Made by a program: the position numbers and the translations under genes. Positions 30,109 through 40,730 of a stretch of DNA of 64,000 bases are shown here, piece by piece; positions within the stretch are counted from its first letter, which is position 1; the number at the start of each line of letters is the position of its first letter. The notes beneath the pieces are model-generated. The model was not told the DNA's origin. It did no database searches and saw only the letters and a list, made by a program, of their open reading frames with translations. Origin of the DNA: Lasiosphaeria ovina. Taxonomy: Eukaryota > Ascomycota > Sordariomycetes > Sordariales > Lasiosphaeriaceae. The stretch covers positions 5,704,001 to 5,768,000 of the forward strand of contig JAULSN010000003.1 of NCBI GenBank assembly GCA_033439765.1, read 5' to 3'.

Positions 30109-33100
30109 TGTCTGGGACTTTTGAGGGCGGCCCGGATCCTTTGTTGAGGAATAAAAGTTGAAGGTATTTTGAGAAGCTCGGGGTTAATCCGAGGGCGAGA
30201 GAGATGGGCCTTGCGGCGGGACACTTGTCCGGGTTGGCGTGTTTGGAGTGTGGAGGCATAACATAAAAACGTGTCGACAAACATGGGGGAGAGGAGGCAA
30301 ATAATATACGCGCATAACTGCGAAGCTGGTGCTTGACCTTGAGATGGGAGATAGTGATGCTGAGGCCCAGCACGGCCACGAGAGCAGGTGTGGTGTGCGG
30401 CATGCCGGCGGCACTGCGAGTGTGACAAAGTGCGCAGCGTAAAGGAGGAGGAGCCTCGACGCCGGTTCGGCCGTCGAAATGCCAATACGAAATTCGTTGA
30501 CACAAGTTCGATACACATTGACACCCTAGCATCGATCAAGAGACATGACCTGACGCGACAAGGCCTCAATCGCTACTAATTGGGGGCCACACTTTGCAGT
30601 TGAGGGTTAGCATCATGCGGCGCGACCCGCCACGCCCGCCACGCTGGTGACTTAGGGACCTGATGGCAAGGGGACAGGCAGCCTTGACGAACTATTTCCT
30701 GCACATGGACTGCCAGAAGGATGGCGGCGTCGATCGAAAACGGACTTGGCGTCCATGACTGGACATGGGTTCGGCTGTCGACAGGCCTGCTTCTGGCCTG
30801 TCTGTGTACGAATATCGAGCTAGGGGTTGAGTGTCGGGTGGCATTCGCTGGCCCGGGCGGCGGCGGGCTCTCAGCGCAGCGCCAGTGTGCCAAAATTAGA
30901 GAGCAAAAGGCTGGCGTCAGCGGTCCATTCCGGCTCTGCGGGACGGGTTGGGGGCCGACGACCATGTGTTTCTCTGCGGCGAACAGGGTCGGGTCCGAGC
31001 TTCGATTCTGCAAAGCAGATTGCCACTGAAAGGGGTGCGGTGCCCGGGGCCTCGGGGCAGAGCTACAGGCCTATCGGGTACGAGTACAGTACCTACAGCA
31101 CCCGGCCGAACCAGACTCGGAGCGGCCATGCGGTAAGGTGTCTAGCGAGCGCGGAGAAGCGACTGCGCAAACGACATTCAGTGGCATATCATGGTGTAGT
31201 CGAGAACAGGATAGATGAGTAGAAGGTTTATTGATCAATTGCTCGTGAGGCAATAGTTTCGACCTGTCAACCTTTTCTTCATTTGAGTCGCAAACGTTGG
31301 GAACAATTCCACGAACCTGCGTTTCGATCCCAGCGCTTGATTTGTAACTGTTGATCCTGCCCGGGGAGCCCAGGTCCAGGCTGTCCGAAGCGACACAGTG
31401 AGGTGGTGCTCAAAGTGGCTTCTTCCAGGCCGGTGTGTCCCGTAGGAGCCACCCACCCCAGAGCCGAATCGAGGGAGTCTCTGCGCATCATCAAGTTGTC
31501 CGTCCGCACTAGAGCACGTCATTTGAGACAAGTCAACCAAATTTCCCAGTGATGACAGGTGCTAAACGCCCTTCCTAACAAAATGTTCAGCGAAAAAGAA
31601 AAGAACTGCGGAGGCGTCCCCCAGAGGCTGGGAGCTGAGCCCTGGAGGGGTCCGGGTTGGAGGGCGAAGCTTGCGGGGTAATTCTCGGCCTTGCCTGCCG
31701 CGAACTCACGGCAACACCTCCCTTCTTGTGTTGTGCCACAGCATATGCAGAAGACGAGAAGGATTTTTCATTTTTCACGGTTGCCCCTTCTGACAACCTA
31801 GAGCTGAGCTGGGAACGCTGAGGCGAGGTCAACTAGTTTCCTGAAGGCGGCATCTTGCCTTGTTCGTACAGCGCTCGGCACGTAGCATTTGGGGGTCGCA
31901 GCCTAGAAGGAGCGACTAGGCAGTGGAGCATCGTCGCTGCTTCCGTATCTGGAACAATATGCCACCACTGTCGTGTAGCGCTTAACGCCCACTACGCATC
32001 TCCTAGGAAGGTTGATAAGGACAAGCCACTGCACGGAAGCAGCAGCGTGGCACATATAACGTGGCTCCAGGTCCTCGGAGATTGCCAATAGGCATCAAGA
32101 AGCTGGTCTGGCAGCTGGCAGCAAACCTTGGGGACTACCAAACGCTTTCCGAATACCTACGCTAACGTCGGGCGTATGCGGTGGTGGTGGTGCCACAGCG
32201 CTTGCTTTAAGCTCTGAAAAGGATGCAGTTGGCGCGCTTCATGGCCCTATGTCGACTGCCGTGGACCAACAAGCAATTTCTAGAACGAACAACATGTCGT
32301 GTAACAAATTACCAGCTGGGCAGCAAAACGCCAAGAGTGATACAGACTACGTATAATCGAATAATTACTATTTATCCTACCTCACCGCCACGATCTACAG
32401 AGTCAACTGTGACTCTGTGAGAGGGTCGCATGGAAATATTTAGTCCCCGAGCACGCGGCTGGGCAGGCTTGGCAAAGGGCATTCCGGGTTCAAACCGACA
32501 CGCAGCTTTAAGGTTGTTCTTTTGGCACCCGAGCCTCGACAGCCACGCTCCAAGTGTTTCCGCCCACGCCGTGGGCCTGCGTCTTACAAATCACGCACAC
32601 CCCCCGCACACCCACTCCAAAGGCCGGCAATGTGTCCCAGGAGACGCGCCGTAATTAAGGAGAGCACTGGACCTGTTGCCGCCGGCAACTCTTCGTCCCA
32701 CAAACAGAAACTTGGGCATGTGGGAGCAGCGTAGCTGCAGAAACATCAACTGCCGGTTTTGAACTATTACCTAAGGATTATTTGCCGAGTTGAGACTGAC
32801 TGCCCTAGCCGCGTGGATTCAGCGGGGACGAATTGCTTCCCGGTTTCTGAACGAGACGCGCCTTTCATGCACATTATCACACAACAAACAACATGGCGAC
32901 TGACTTGCGAACTAGGTCTACACCATGTGTATTATATTGCATGCAGCTTTGGGAAAGCTCTGCGATTTCCTTTGGTCTGTCCCCGGTCATGCAAGCCATC
33001 CAATATGTGCTGATCCCAAGCCACAAGGAGTGTGTGAGGTGGTGTTTGGATGGCAGATGTTGCTGTCGAGGTCTGATGGTCAGGCAACCACCAAAGATCA

Positions 33101-34117
33101 GAAGACCCTCTCAGATATCGAGCTCAGACCACCGACCTCTAGGCTTGCCTGCCCCCTCCCCTCTGTTATCATATTCTGTGACTGTAGATCTCTTTGGGGG
33201 CCAAGGAGGCATTAGAATAGACGCGATATGATACGAGTGTGGCAGCTTCGTGTGACGGTCGAGGACGTGATTGTCGTGTAGACGTGTCATGATTCGTAGT
33301 ACAGTCTCACCCATTTTGATGATGTATTTGTTTGATGGCGTCGTGATCCTGGATGACATCGGACCTGTTGCAAGTATTGGAAAAGAAGGGTGCATACAAC
33401 CCTTCCCAGCTCGGAAACGATTTGCAGGTTTCGTGTATCATGCGAAGCGTCAAGTTTTCATGTGCAACAAGCCCTCTAGAACGGCGTATACAAGCTACAC
33501 GGGCCGCCCCTGCCGCCGGGAACTTGTCGGCCGCACGGGAATATGCGAGCCCATGCCTCACAATCAGGCACTTGCTGCAGCATCAGAGAGGCACGAAATT
33601 CCCACGACCCGACCCTTTGGTCGATCAGTGGAGCCTTGGCCCTCCACGAGTTTCCTGTCAGAGGGTTAGCATCAATGGAGAATATGCTGCCACAGAAATC
33701 GCTCATCAGCTAACCCCATGAGGCACGTGAGGCCGATAGGCGTCCTTTCATCTCTACTAGCCAACACTGTCTTGGCCCTCTTCCGCAACCTTGCGATAGC
33801 GGTGGCGCGTGCAAGCGTCCGTGTCCCCACGGCCTTGCGTAACCGTAACAGAAAAGAGACATGGCAGAGAGTATCATCAAGTGCCGGGCATGTACGCATG
33901 CAGTAAGTGGAAACGAATGGAAGAGGACGGCAATCATAGATCGTGAATATTTTGAGCGGCGCCAAGTTTCGTTATCATCTGGTCAGATCCAAAATTTTGC
34001 CTAATCCCCCACCCCAAGGGACTCCATAACTTCATAAAAGACATAAGAGGGGCTTTCATAGACAAAGAAATGCTCGTAACTCGTACAGGCCGAGCCGCCG
34101 AGGTGGGTATCCGGTTT
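30109..34117. other. 4-kb region without a recognisable gene
   Basis: No reading frame here has family motifs, splice-consistent extension or strong coding character, and no tRNA fold was found. CpA and TpG are present at normal levels, so it is not RIP-degraded like 1-1240. Non-coding transcripts cannot be excluded from sequence alone. Confidence 0.4.
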
Positions 34118-36997
34118 TTACACGGATAGTTTCCCCACCGGGTTAGCGGCGCTGGCCGCATCCCTCGCAAGCTGCGTCACGGTCGCCGTAGATTCGCTTT
34201 TTCCCATCCACAGGGTGCTATAGATCCACGATTTCGCCCCAGAAAGCACCGAGGGAGATGTAGTGAAGTTGCCGTCTTCTCTCCGCAGGTCGTCAATCGA
34301 GTTCTCCACGGACCCTCTCAGCGAGGCCTCAAGGCTGGACGCGGCCGTGAAATACGGGTCCGTGTCACTGTTGTTCTCGCAGTCCTCGGCCAAAGCCCAC
34401 CTCGTGGAACTCGACCGCGGCGAGACTTTTCGCCTTGCGGCATTCACCAGCAGGCGATTGAAGGCAGATATCTCGTGAACGTTTGGCGCGCGAGACCGAT
34501 GGTGGGTGAAAATCTCGTGGGCTGTGTTCCCGTCCTTGTCGTGGGCGCTGACATCGACGCCCCACACGCGGCCGGCCAGAACCTGCAATATCTCGGCGGT
34601 GCCGTACCGCGCCGCGTAGTGGAGAATGGTGGACCCGTGGTTATCGGCGACATCTGTGCGGGCGCCGTGGTCGAGCAGCAGAGCTATGCATCGGCGGGCT
34701 TCGCGAGAGATGGCAAACAACAGCGGCGTCCGCCCCTGCATATCGGCGAGCTCGATGTCCGCGCCGTGCTGGATGAGGAGGGTAAGCTTGTCGTCGCCGT
34801 CGTTGTAGCCTGCGAGGAGGGCGGGCGTGCGCCCCTGGTAGTCTGCGTTGTCGTTGACGAGCTTGCTGCTCCAGACAGTGGAGCTGTACTGCGACTGGGG
34901 AAGCAATGAGCCGCTTCCCCGGCGGCCAAGCCGCAACTTGTGTCGTTCCTCCCACTCCCTCTGCGCGGCAACATAGAGGAGTGGCCCCAAGCAGTCCGCA
35001 CCTGCCCATTCGCCGGTGGCACAAAGGTGGATAGGCGGCTGTTTCTTGTAGTCTCGGATCTCGACCGAGGCACCGGCACCTAGGAGCAAGTTGACGAGCT
35101 TTGCGTTGCCTTTAATCACAGCCCAGTGTAGCGGGGTCCGGCCTTGCGTATCTTGGGCGTCGATGTCTTCGGCCGATAGGCTGAGCTGTAGAGCGAGCAG
35201 AGAGCTAGTGTCATGGGCAGGGTGTGTCTTGAGACCCATAATGATCTGGTGTAAAGGGGTGTACTTTCTTGTGAGGAGATAGTCGTAGCCGTCCTCAATA
35301 TCGAGGTTGAACACCTTGACGAGCGAGTTGAAGCGCTCGCTCGTCCGCTCACGGACCATCATGTTCCAGATTTGATCGACGGGTGACCGGTCGATTTGGT
35401 CTTTCTCGTGGGGGTTGGCCCCGGCTTGGATCAGGAACTGACACGTCCGAGGTTCCTGCTCCATGGTGGCGAGGTTGAGAGCAGAGCGGCCATTCACAGC
35501 GCTGACGTCAAACGGCGACGCCTCGCCTCGCGAAAATAGCATTCGCAGGCCCTCCACGTTGCCCTTTGATGCAAAAGCAAATACGTCAGCGTCAGGCGCC
35601 ACGAGGCGCGGCGTACGAATGCTGACACGATGTCCGTCAATGGGTCCCCAGTTGCATATGACCTCGACCATGCGGTCCAGGAACCAGCGTGGGAAGTAAT
35701 AGGCAATGCGGATACCTCTCTGGCTATTCTGCTGACAAGTCAAGTCATTGCAGGCTCGAAACCTAACGAGAGGAGACACCGAGTACCCAAGAAACATGTT
35801 GCCAACCGCCGCCGCTGCCCAGGCGGGAGTTTTGACCCGGCGAGCGGTGTGGCAGCGACAGGCACAGCGACTGCGACAAACGCCAGGCCGGTAGACGCTC
35901 GCCTTGACCAGGAAGTCCGGTGTTGTATCAGGGTCATCCTCACTTGACTTCTTCTCATCAGTCCCGACAGAGTCCTCAAGCTCGCTCTCTGGCGCCACAA
36001 GGGTCTCCGTAGAGGAGCGCCTCGAGGTGTTATCAAATGGCAAATCGGAGCCGGGCTCGGGCATCTTTTCGGACTGGGAAATACCGGGCTCAGCTGGCGG
36101 AGGCTTATGAAGCGCAACCTCGGCAAAGGCCTCTCGGCCGCAGGAGACAGTTTTCATTGTCAGAACATTGCCGTCCTCCTGGTCGGTCACGGTAGTTTCG
36201 GACTGGACAACGAGGTTACTAGACGACTGAGCGGCGGCGTGCTGCATCGTCGAATGAAGAGCCTGCAGAAGCGAATCGACTGGTTCGAGACGCGAGTGCA
36301 TCATCTCGAGCCGTTGCAGAGCTGTTGACTCAAAGTCGCGGAACTTGGTGCTCTGTTCGCGGGACAGCACGGCGATGTCTTGTAGGTCTAGGCGAAATGC
36401 CGACATGGTCTTTCTGCAACACTCGCACTCTAATCAGAGACTCTGTTCACCCCAATTCTGCGGCCGCACCAACTTGTACTCACACAGTATGGGCCGATAC
36501 GAGAGAGTCGATATTCTGTCTTGTCTCGTGGAGCTGCTTGAGCAACGCCCGGACCTTTTTTCCATATCTGAGCCAGCCAGTCTTGGATATCTGCACAGGA
36601 TCTGTCGGGGCTTTGGAGGGCGCAACCAGAATCTTGGTGGTCATTATGCGCGAGATTTCTTCGAGCGTGGCTTTTGTCTGGCCGAGCAGCCGCAGGATCT
36701 CGTTTTTGGGCGAATTGCCCTGGGCCTCGAACTCGGCCACCGCGTCGAGCGTGAAGACGAGAACGGCTTGGACATCGGAGACCTGGCGCGGCGGCACGGG
36801 CCGCTGTTAGTGTCGATCTCTGGGATGATGGCAGGCAGGGTATGGTACAGGGGAATGCAGTAGCAGACCTCGTCGAAGAGTTGCACGAACTGGATTGGCG
36901 CACTGCGTAGCTTGAGAATAGGGGCGAGGATTTTGGTCGCCGTAGCTACGGCCCCGGCGACGGCAATTACGCTCGCCGCAATTGATAAAGGATCCAT
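34118..36997 (-). CDS. ankyrin-repeat protein with fungal N-terminal domain
   Basis: Three exons, 36997-36869, 36782-36484 and 36413-34118, give 907 residues; introns 86 nt (weak GTCTGC donor) and 70 nt. It starts 'MDPLSIAASVIAVAGAVATA', the hydrophobic start of the fungal N-terminal domain common in STAND/ankyrin proteins. A helical region follows ('ATLEEISRIMTTKILV'), then a Ser-rich linker and a Cys cluster 'CRSRCACRCHTARR' near residue 315. Ankyrin repeats include 'VNGRSALNLATMEQEPRTCQ', 'QGRTPLHWAVIKGNAKLVNL', 'QGRTPALLAGYNDGDDKLTL', 'QGRTPLLFAISREARRCIAL' and 'HGSTILHYAARYGTAEILQV'. There is no NACHT NTPase, so it is a non-NLR scaffold or sensor of this class. Partner unknown. All joins keep frame. 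Confidence 0.85.
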
Positions 36998-37790
36998 GCC
37001 GACCCGCAACTTGATAAGTGATCGTGGATTTGCCTAAAGTGGGCCTCTGTTTTTGTTGAGTGTGAAGGTGGAGGCGGGGCCCCATGGGGAAGGTGAGGGG
37101 GAGGTTGAGCTTAATGGGTTGAAGGTCGAGTGCGGGATCTCCGAACTCCAAAGGTCACACCATGGGTCATGGGGCCCAAGTCGGGCAGTTACCGATTAAG
37201 GTGGAATCACAGCACCTTCCGGGTTGGTCCCCTTGCGTCCACAGATCGCCGATCGACTTCTGCGCGACAACTCGAAACGACGAAACCTTTGACCATGCTT
37301 TCTACCTCTGGATACAAAGGCCAGAGTCAAGCCAAATCCAAGTCAAACAGTCCCTCAATGATCCTATTCCCAATGCCTTGAGTGCACATTTCCCGATGTC
37401 GGGTTTTCGTCCACACCCCCAACTGGAGGAGCTAGGGTGTGCAGTCGCGAGGCTGCGTGCTGCGGGAGAACCATGGCCCATCGTGCTTGCCGGGTAAGCG
37501 GGGACTGCAACTTCCGTCTGCCATGCAGGTGACTCCCAGCTGCAGCCTCTCGTCGACGAATGAGATAATTATCCAGTCGACTCCGCATCCTCCTTCGCTT
37601 TCCGCGTCGCTGCTTGACTTTTATCTTGAGATTGGGGCGGGCAGACGAACACCAGATCTTAGGACCAACTCAGTAGTGTCCACGCTTTAATTCGCAACTA
37701 TCGTGCCCAACTACACAAACCACTTGCTGACTCTGTAAAAACATACACTCGGCTCGAAATACACGTCGTTGCGTTTGAAACATCCCAGTC
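36998..37790. other. divergent intergenic region
   Basis: Shared promoter region of the ankyrin gene (minus) and the aminoacyl-tRNA-synthetase-like gene (plus). No other feature supported. Confidence 0.5.
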
Positions 37791-38927
37791 ATGCCTCATC
37801 ATGGCCAAGCCGAGTCAGAGACTGATACGCACCTCCCAACTGTCGAGCCTAACCTCCTCAGACCCCATGGGCTTGGGGCCGGGGCTTACATCTTCCAGTC
37901 CAACTACCTGCAGTATCTCAAAGACCTACTTCCGTACCCTGACCGCCGGGTTGAGGTCAACATCATGATCCAGCCAAACTCGTCTCCTCATATTGGAACG
38001 CTCTGCAACCTGGGCGTGGCCTTTGTGGTTGCCAGGCGGATGGCCGACTTGGGAATGGAAGCTGTGGTCACATGCGACCTTTGCGACAGGGCAGGGGGCG
38101 AGCAAGTGGCGGTCGGCGGAATCGTATACCAGAGAACGCTCCGAGACACGGGAAGCTTCCAGCGGAACTTGCCAGATTACCAAGAACTTCTGCAGCTGCT
38201 ATCCCGACGATATAATGTCCCCTTCAAGCTGAGATTCGAAGCCGAGCTTCTAGGAAGCGACGGCATGAGCGAAATTCTCCAGAACATCATTGAGAACCGC
38301 GCTACACTGGCGAAGTTTCTGGCCCCAGGGACCGGTACGCTCGCCATCCGCGCGGCATGTCCGCAGTGTGGGCTCGTCGACCGCTACGGCTTGAAAAACA
38401 GCTATGCTCCAGACGCCAGCTCGGTCTCGTTCCTCTGTCCGCACCACGGCCAGTTCACCCACAGCACCAAAGACTCGCATCATTTCATGTTCAACTGCCA
38501 GCTCCTGAATCTCATCATCGGCTATTTTTATGAAAAATCACTTCACAACTATATCGAGATTATCGGCAGCGACTATGCCGGGTTCTGGCAGGAACAGCTG
38601 CTCTGCCGGTTCCTTAGCAAGCCCATGGTGATCGTCTATACACCCCTGATCTCGGACTGGGCCGGCGCCAAAGTGTCCAAGTCGCTCTATCTGCGGGGGA
38701 CCGCATATGAATACTTGAAAAAGGCAGGCATGGATTACTTGCTAAACTACAGGACGTTGCGGACAGAGAGGAGAGATCTCGGAATCCTGTGGCACGAGAT
38801 TGAGAGGTGGATCGACGAGCCATACAGACTCTTTCGAGGGTACAGTATCGAGTACATTCACCTTCTCTTCCAGGGTACGTGTCAAGGTCTCCTCCATCAG
38901 CAGACTGAGAGGCCGACTATGGAGTAG
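37791..38927 (+). CDS. stand-alone class I aminoacyl-tRNA-synthetase-like protein
   Basis: Single exon of 378 residues. The two nucleotide-binding signatures of class I synthetases are present: a HIGH-type motif 'PNSSPHIGTLCNLGVA' near residue 67 and a KMSKS-type motif 'GAKVSKSLYL' near 294. Between them a 'CPQCG' ... 'CPHHG' pair could form a zinc knuckle. The arrangement most resembles the archaeal-type class I lysyl-tRNA synthetase catalytic core. No anticodon-binding domain follows, since the protein ends soon after 'LFRGYSIEYIHLLFQG'. A GTACGT at 38875 could be a donor for an unseen last exon, changing the final 15-20 residues. Fungi use a class II enzyme for lysine, so this is probably a paralog with another job. 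The reaction is not known. Confidence 0.75.
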   Translation: MPHHGQAESETDTHLPTVEPNLLRPHGLGAGAYIFQSNYLQYLKDLLPYPDRRVEVNIMIQPNSSPHIGTLCNLGVAFVVARRMADLGMEAVVTCDLCDRAGGEQVAVGGIVYQRTLRDTGSFQRNLPDYQELLQLLSRRYNVPFKLRFEAELLGSDGMSEILQNIIENRATLAKFLAPGTGTLAIRAACPQCGLVDRYGLKNSYAPDASSVSFLCPHHGQFTHSTKDSHHFMFNCQLLNLIIGYFYEKSLHNYIEIIGSDYAGFWQEQLLCRFLSKPMVIVYTPLISDWAGAKVSKSLYLRGTAYEYLKKAGMDYLLNYRTLRTERRDLGILWHEIERWIDEPYRLFRGYSIEYIHLLFQGTCQGLLHQQTERPTME

Positions 38928-39785
38928 GCGTTTGCGGGTCAACCAAGCGGCGGGCAGCTGCAACATTGGGTCTTGGATAGTTCGTTGAATTTTCTGCATT
39001 GGTGTATCTAACCTATGGCGGTCCTTAGCGTGTATTTGCTGAAATGTTGAACGTACGCGAGAAGGAGAAAGCATACACGAATAGGAATTTCTCATGCTTA
39101 TACAACTATCAAATCAATAGCTGAGTTATATTTTAGGGGGAACACTTGTCATCAATGCCTTGAAGATTAGAATAATACGTGCTCAAGTCAGAGGGTAATA
39201 CAGGACGATTTACCCAAAACCTTCCTTGGATGTTTTGAAACCAACTTCAACTTCAAGTTTATTTATGCTCACTTCCAGCAAAACGGAAAGTAAATGAGGT
39301 GACTAGAGAGAACAGACGAGGCACTTTTGACAACAGCCAAGACAAAGTTTTCGCCTCCAAAAACCGCTTACGACCCCTGTTCAGTGGACTAATTCCCTTT
39401 TGTGGGATTAACGTTTTAACGTTAACGTTACGGAAAGACGTTTCTCACACATAAACTCTAGTCGAGGACAACGATCAAGGAGAAGCGGATTAATTGCAGT
39501 GCGAATCAATGCAACGCCGCAAATGTCTCATCTTGGCCAGATACGTGTCGGCCAAGGAGTGGCTGCCTGCTCCAGTTCGTCTCTAGCCCGTATTTGTTCT
39601 GCACACAGTGCACGTGATTTAGGCGCCCACTAAAGCTAAAATGCCAGGTTGCAGCATTGTCAACTGTCAACGGTCCCGCTCACATCAACCTTCAATGCAA
39701 CCCGCAATTGAACGCTATCGCGATATTACCTAAACCACGCACTCACTCCATTGTCTGCAGCACACCATTTGACAGCACCACCACA
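38928..39785. other. intergenic, nothing recognised
   Basis: No gene supported. A short stretch rich in AACGTT palindromes occurs around 39410-39432. Confidence 0.5.
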
Positions 39786-40505
39786 ATGTTTACCTTCATC
39801 GCGCTGGCCCTCGCGCTCCTGGCGCCGCTGTACTTTGTGTACAAGCCGCCGACGGTGCTGATGCGCTACTTCCAGCGGCGGTGGCCCGACGTGCTGTGGC
39901 GCGTCGACACGGACAAGAAGATGGTGGCGCTGACGATTGATGACGCGCCGTCGGAGCACACGCTGGAGATCCTCGAGATCCTGAAAGCCAACGGGGCGGC
40001 GGCGACCTTCTTCGTCATCGGGGCGCACGTGGCGGGCCACGAGCAGACGCTGCAGGACGTGATCCGCGCGGGCTGCGAGCTGGGCAACCACGCCATGCAT
40101 GACGAGCCGTCGCGGTCGCTGGGCGCCGCCACCCTCGTCGAGCAGGTCCACCAGGTCGAGGAGATGCTCGACGCCGCCTACGCCCGCGCCGGCCGCCCCC
40201 TGCCCCCGCGCTACTTCCGCCCCGGCTCCGGCTTCTTCAGCACCGCTATGCGCGACCTCATGCGCCGCCTCGGCTACCGCCTCGTCCTCGGCAACATCTA
40301 CCCCCACGACCCCCAGATCCCCTACTGGTCCCTCAACGCCCGCCACATCCTCAGCATGCTGCAACCCGGCGGCATCATCATCTGCCACGACGGCCGCGCC
40401 TGGACCGCCCCCATGCTGCGCAAGGTCCTGCCCGAGGTGGTGCGCCGCGGCTACCGCGTCGTCACCGTGTCGACCCTGCTGAAGGAGACGGGGCAGGACT
40501 CGTGA
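39786..40505 (+). CDS. polysaccharide deacetylase (chitin-deacetylase-like, NodB domain)
   Basis: Single exon of 239 residues. The N-terminal 'MFTFIALALALLAPLYFVY' is a signal anchor or signal peptide, so the enzyme acts in the secretory route or at the cell surface. The NodB domain (carbohydrate esterase 4) shows motif 1 'ALTIDDAPSEHT' (the Asp pair), motif 2 'GNHAMHDEPS' (H-x3-H metal site), motif 3 'RPGSGFFS' and a late 'GGIIICHDGR' (catalytic His). The protein is compact, with no chitin-binding module. Such enzymes remove acetyl groups from chitin or related polymers; the true substrate is unproven. The start is chosen as the ATG giving the hydrophobic leader. The gene is very GC-rich. 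Confidence 0.88.
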   Translation: MFTFIALALALLAPLYFVYKPPTVLMRYFQRRWPDVLWRVDTDKKMVALTIDDAPSEHTLEILEILKANGAAATFFVIGAHVAGHEQTLQDVIRAGCELGNHAMHDEPSRSLGAATLVEQVHQVEEMLDAAYARAGRPLPPRYFRPGSGFFSTAMRDLMRRLGYRLVLGNIYPHDPQIPYWSLNARHILSMLQPGGIIICHDGRAWTAPMLRKVLPEVVRRGYRVVTVSTLLKETGQDS

Positions 40506-40730
40506 GGGGGTGTTTCTGCGATCCGACATTTGTGGTGATTTAATTAAGGCATGAAAGCAAGGGACCACGGTGTGGGGAGGACTGCTGCGCTTTTTCCATG
40601 TTCAACTATTTACGTATGCCATTCATATCATACCACTATGCTCATGTCATTCCCCATTATGTACGCTTAATCAACCACACTATGTGCCATAAACAACTCC
40701 TACACCCCCCACCCCTGCCTACTTCTAGAA

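Noticed and set aside
32486..32505. GGGTTCAAACC resembling a tRNA T-arm
   Set aside because: The flanking stems do not pair and no acceptor or anticodon stem could be built.
30109..34117. RIP as the reason for the 4-kb gene-free region
   Set aside because: CpA and TpG occur at ordinary levels by eye, unlike 1-1240.
39410..39432. AACGTT-rich stretch as an operator array
   Set aside because: Only three to four overlapping copies in 23 bp; likely chance or a tiny simple repeat.
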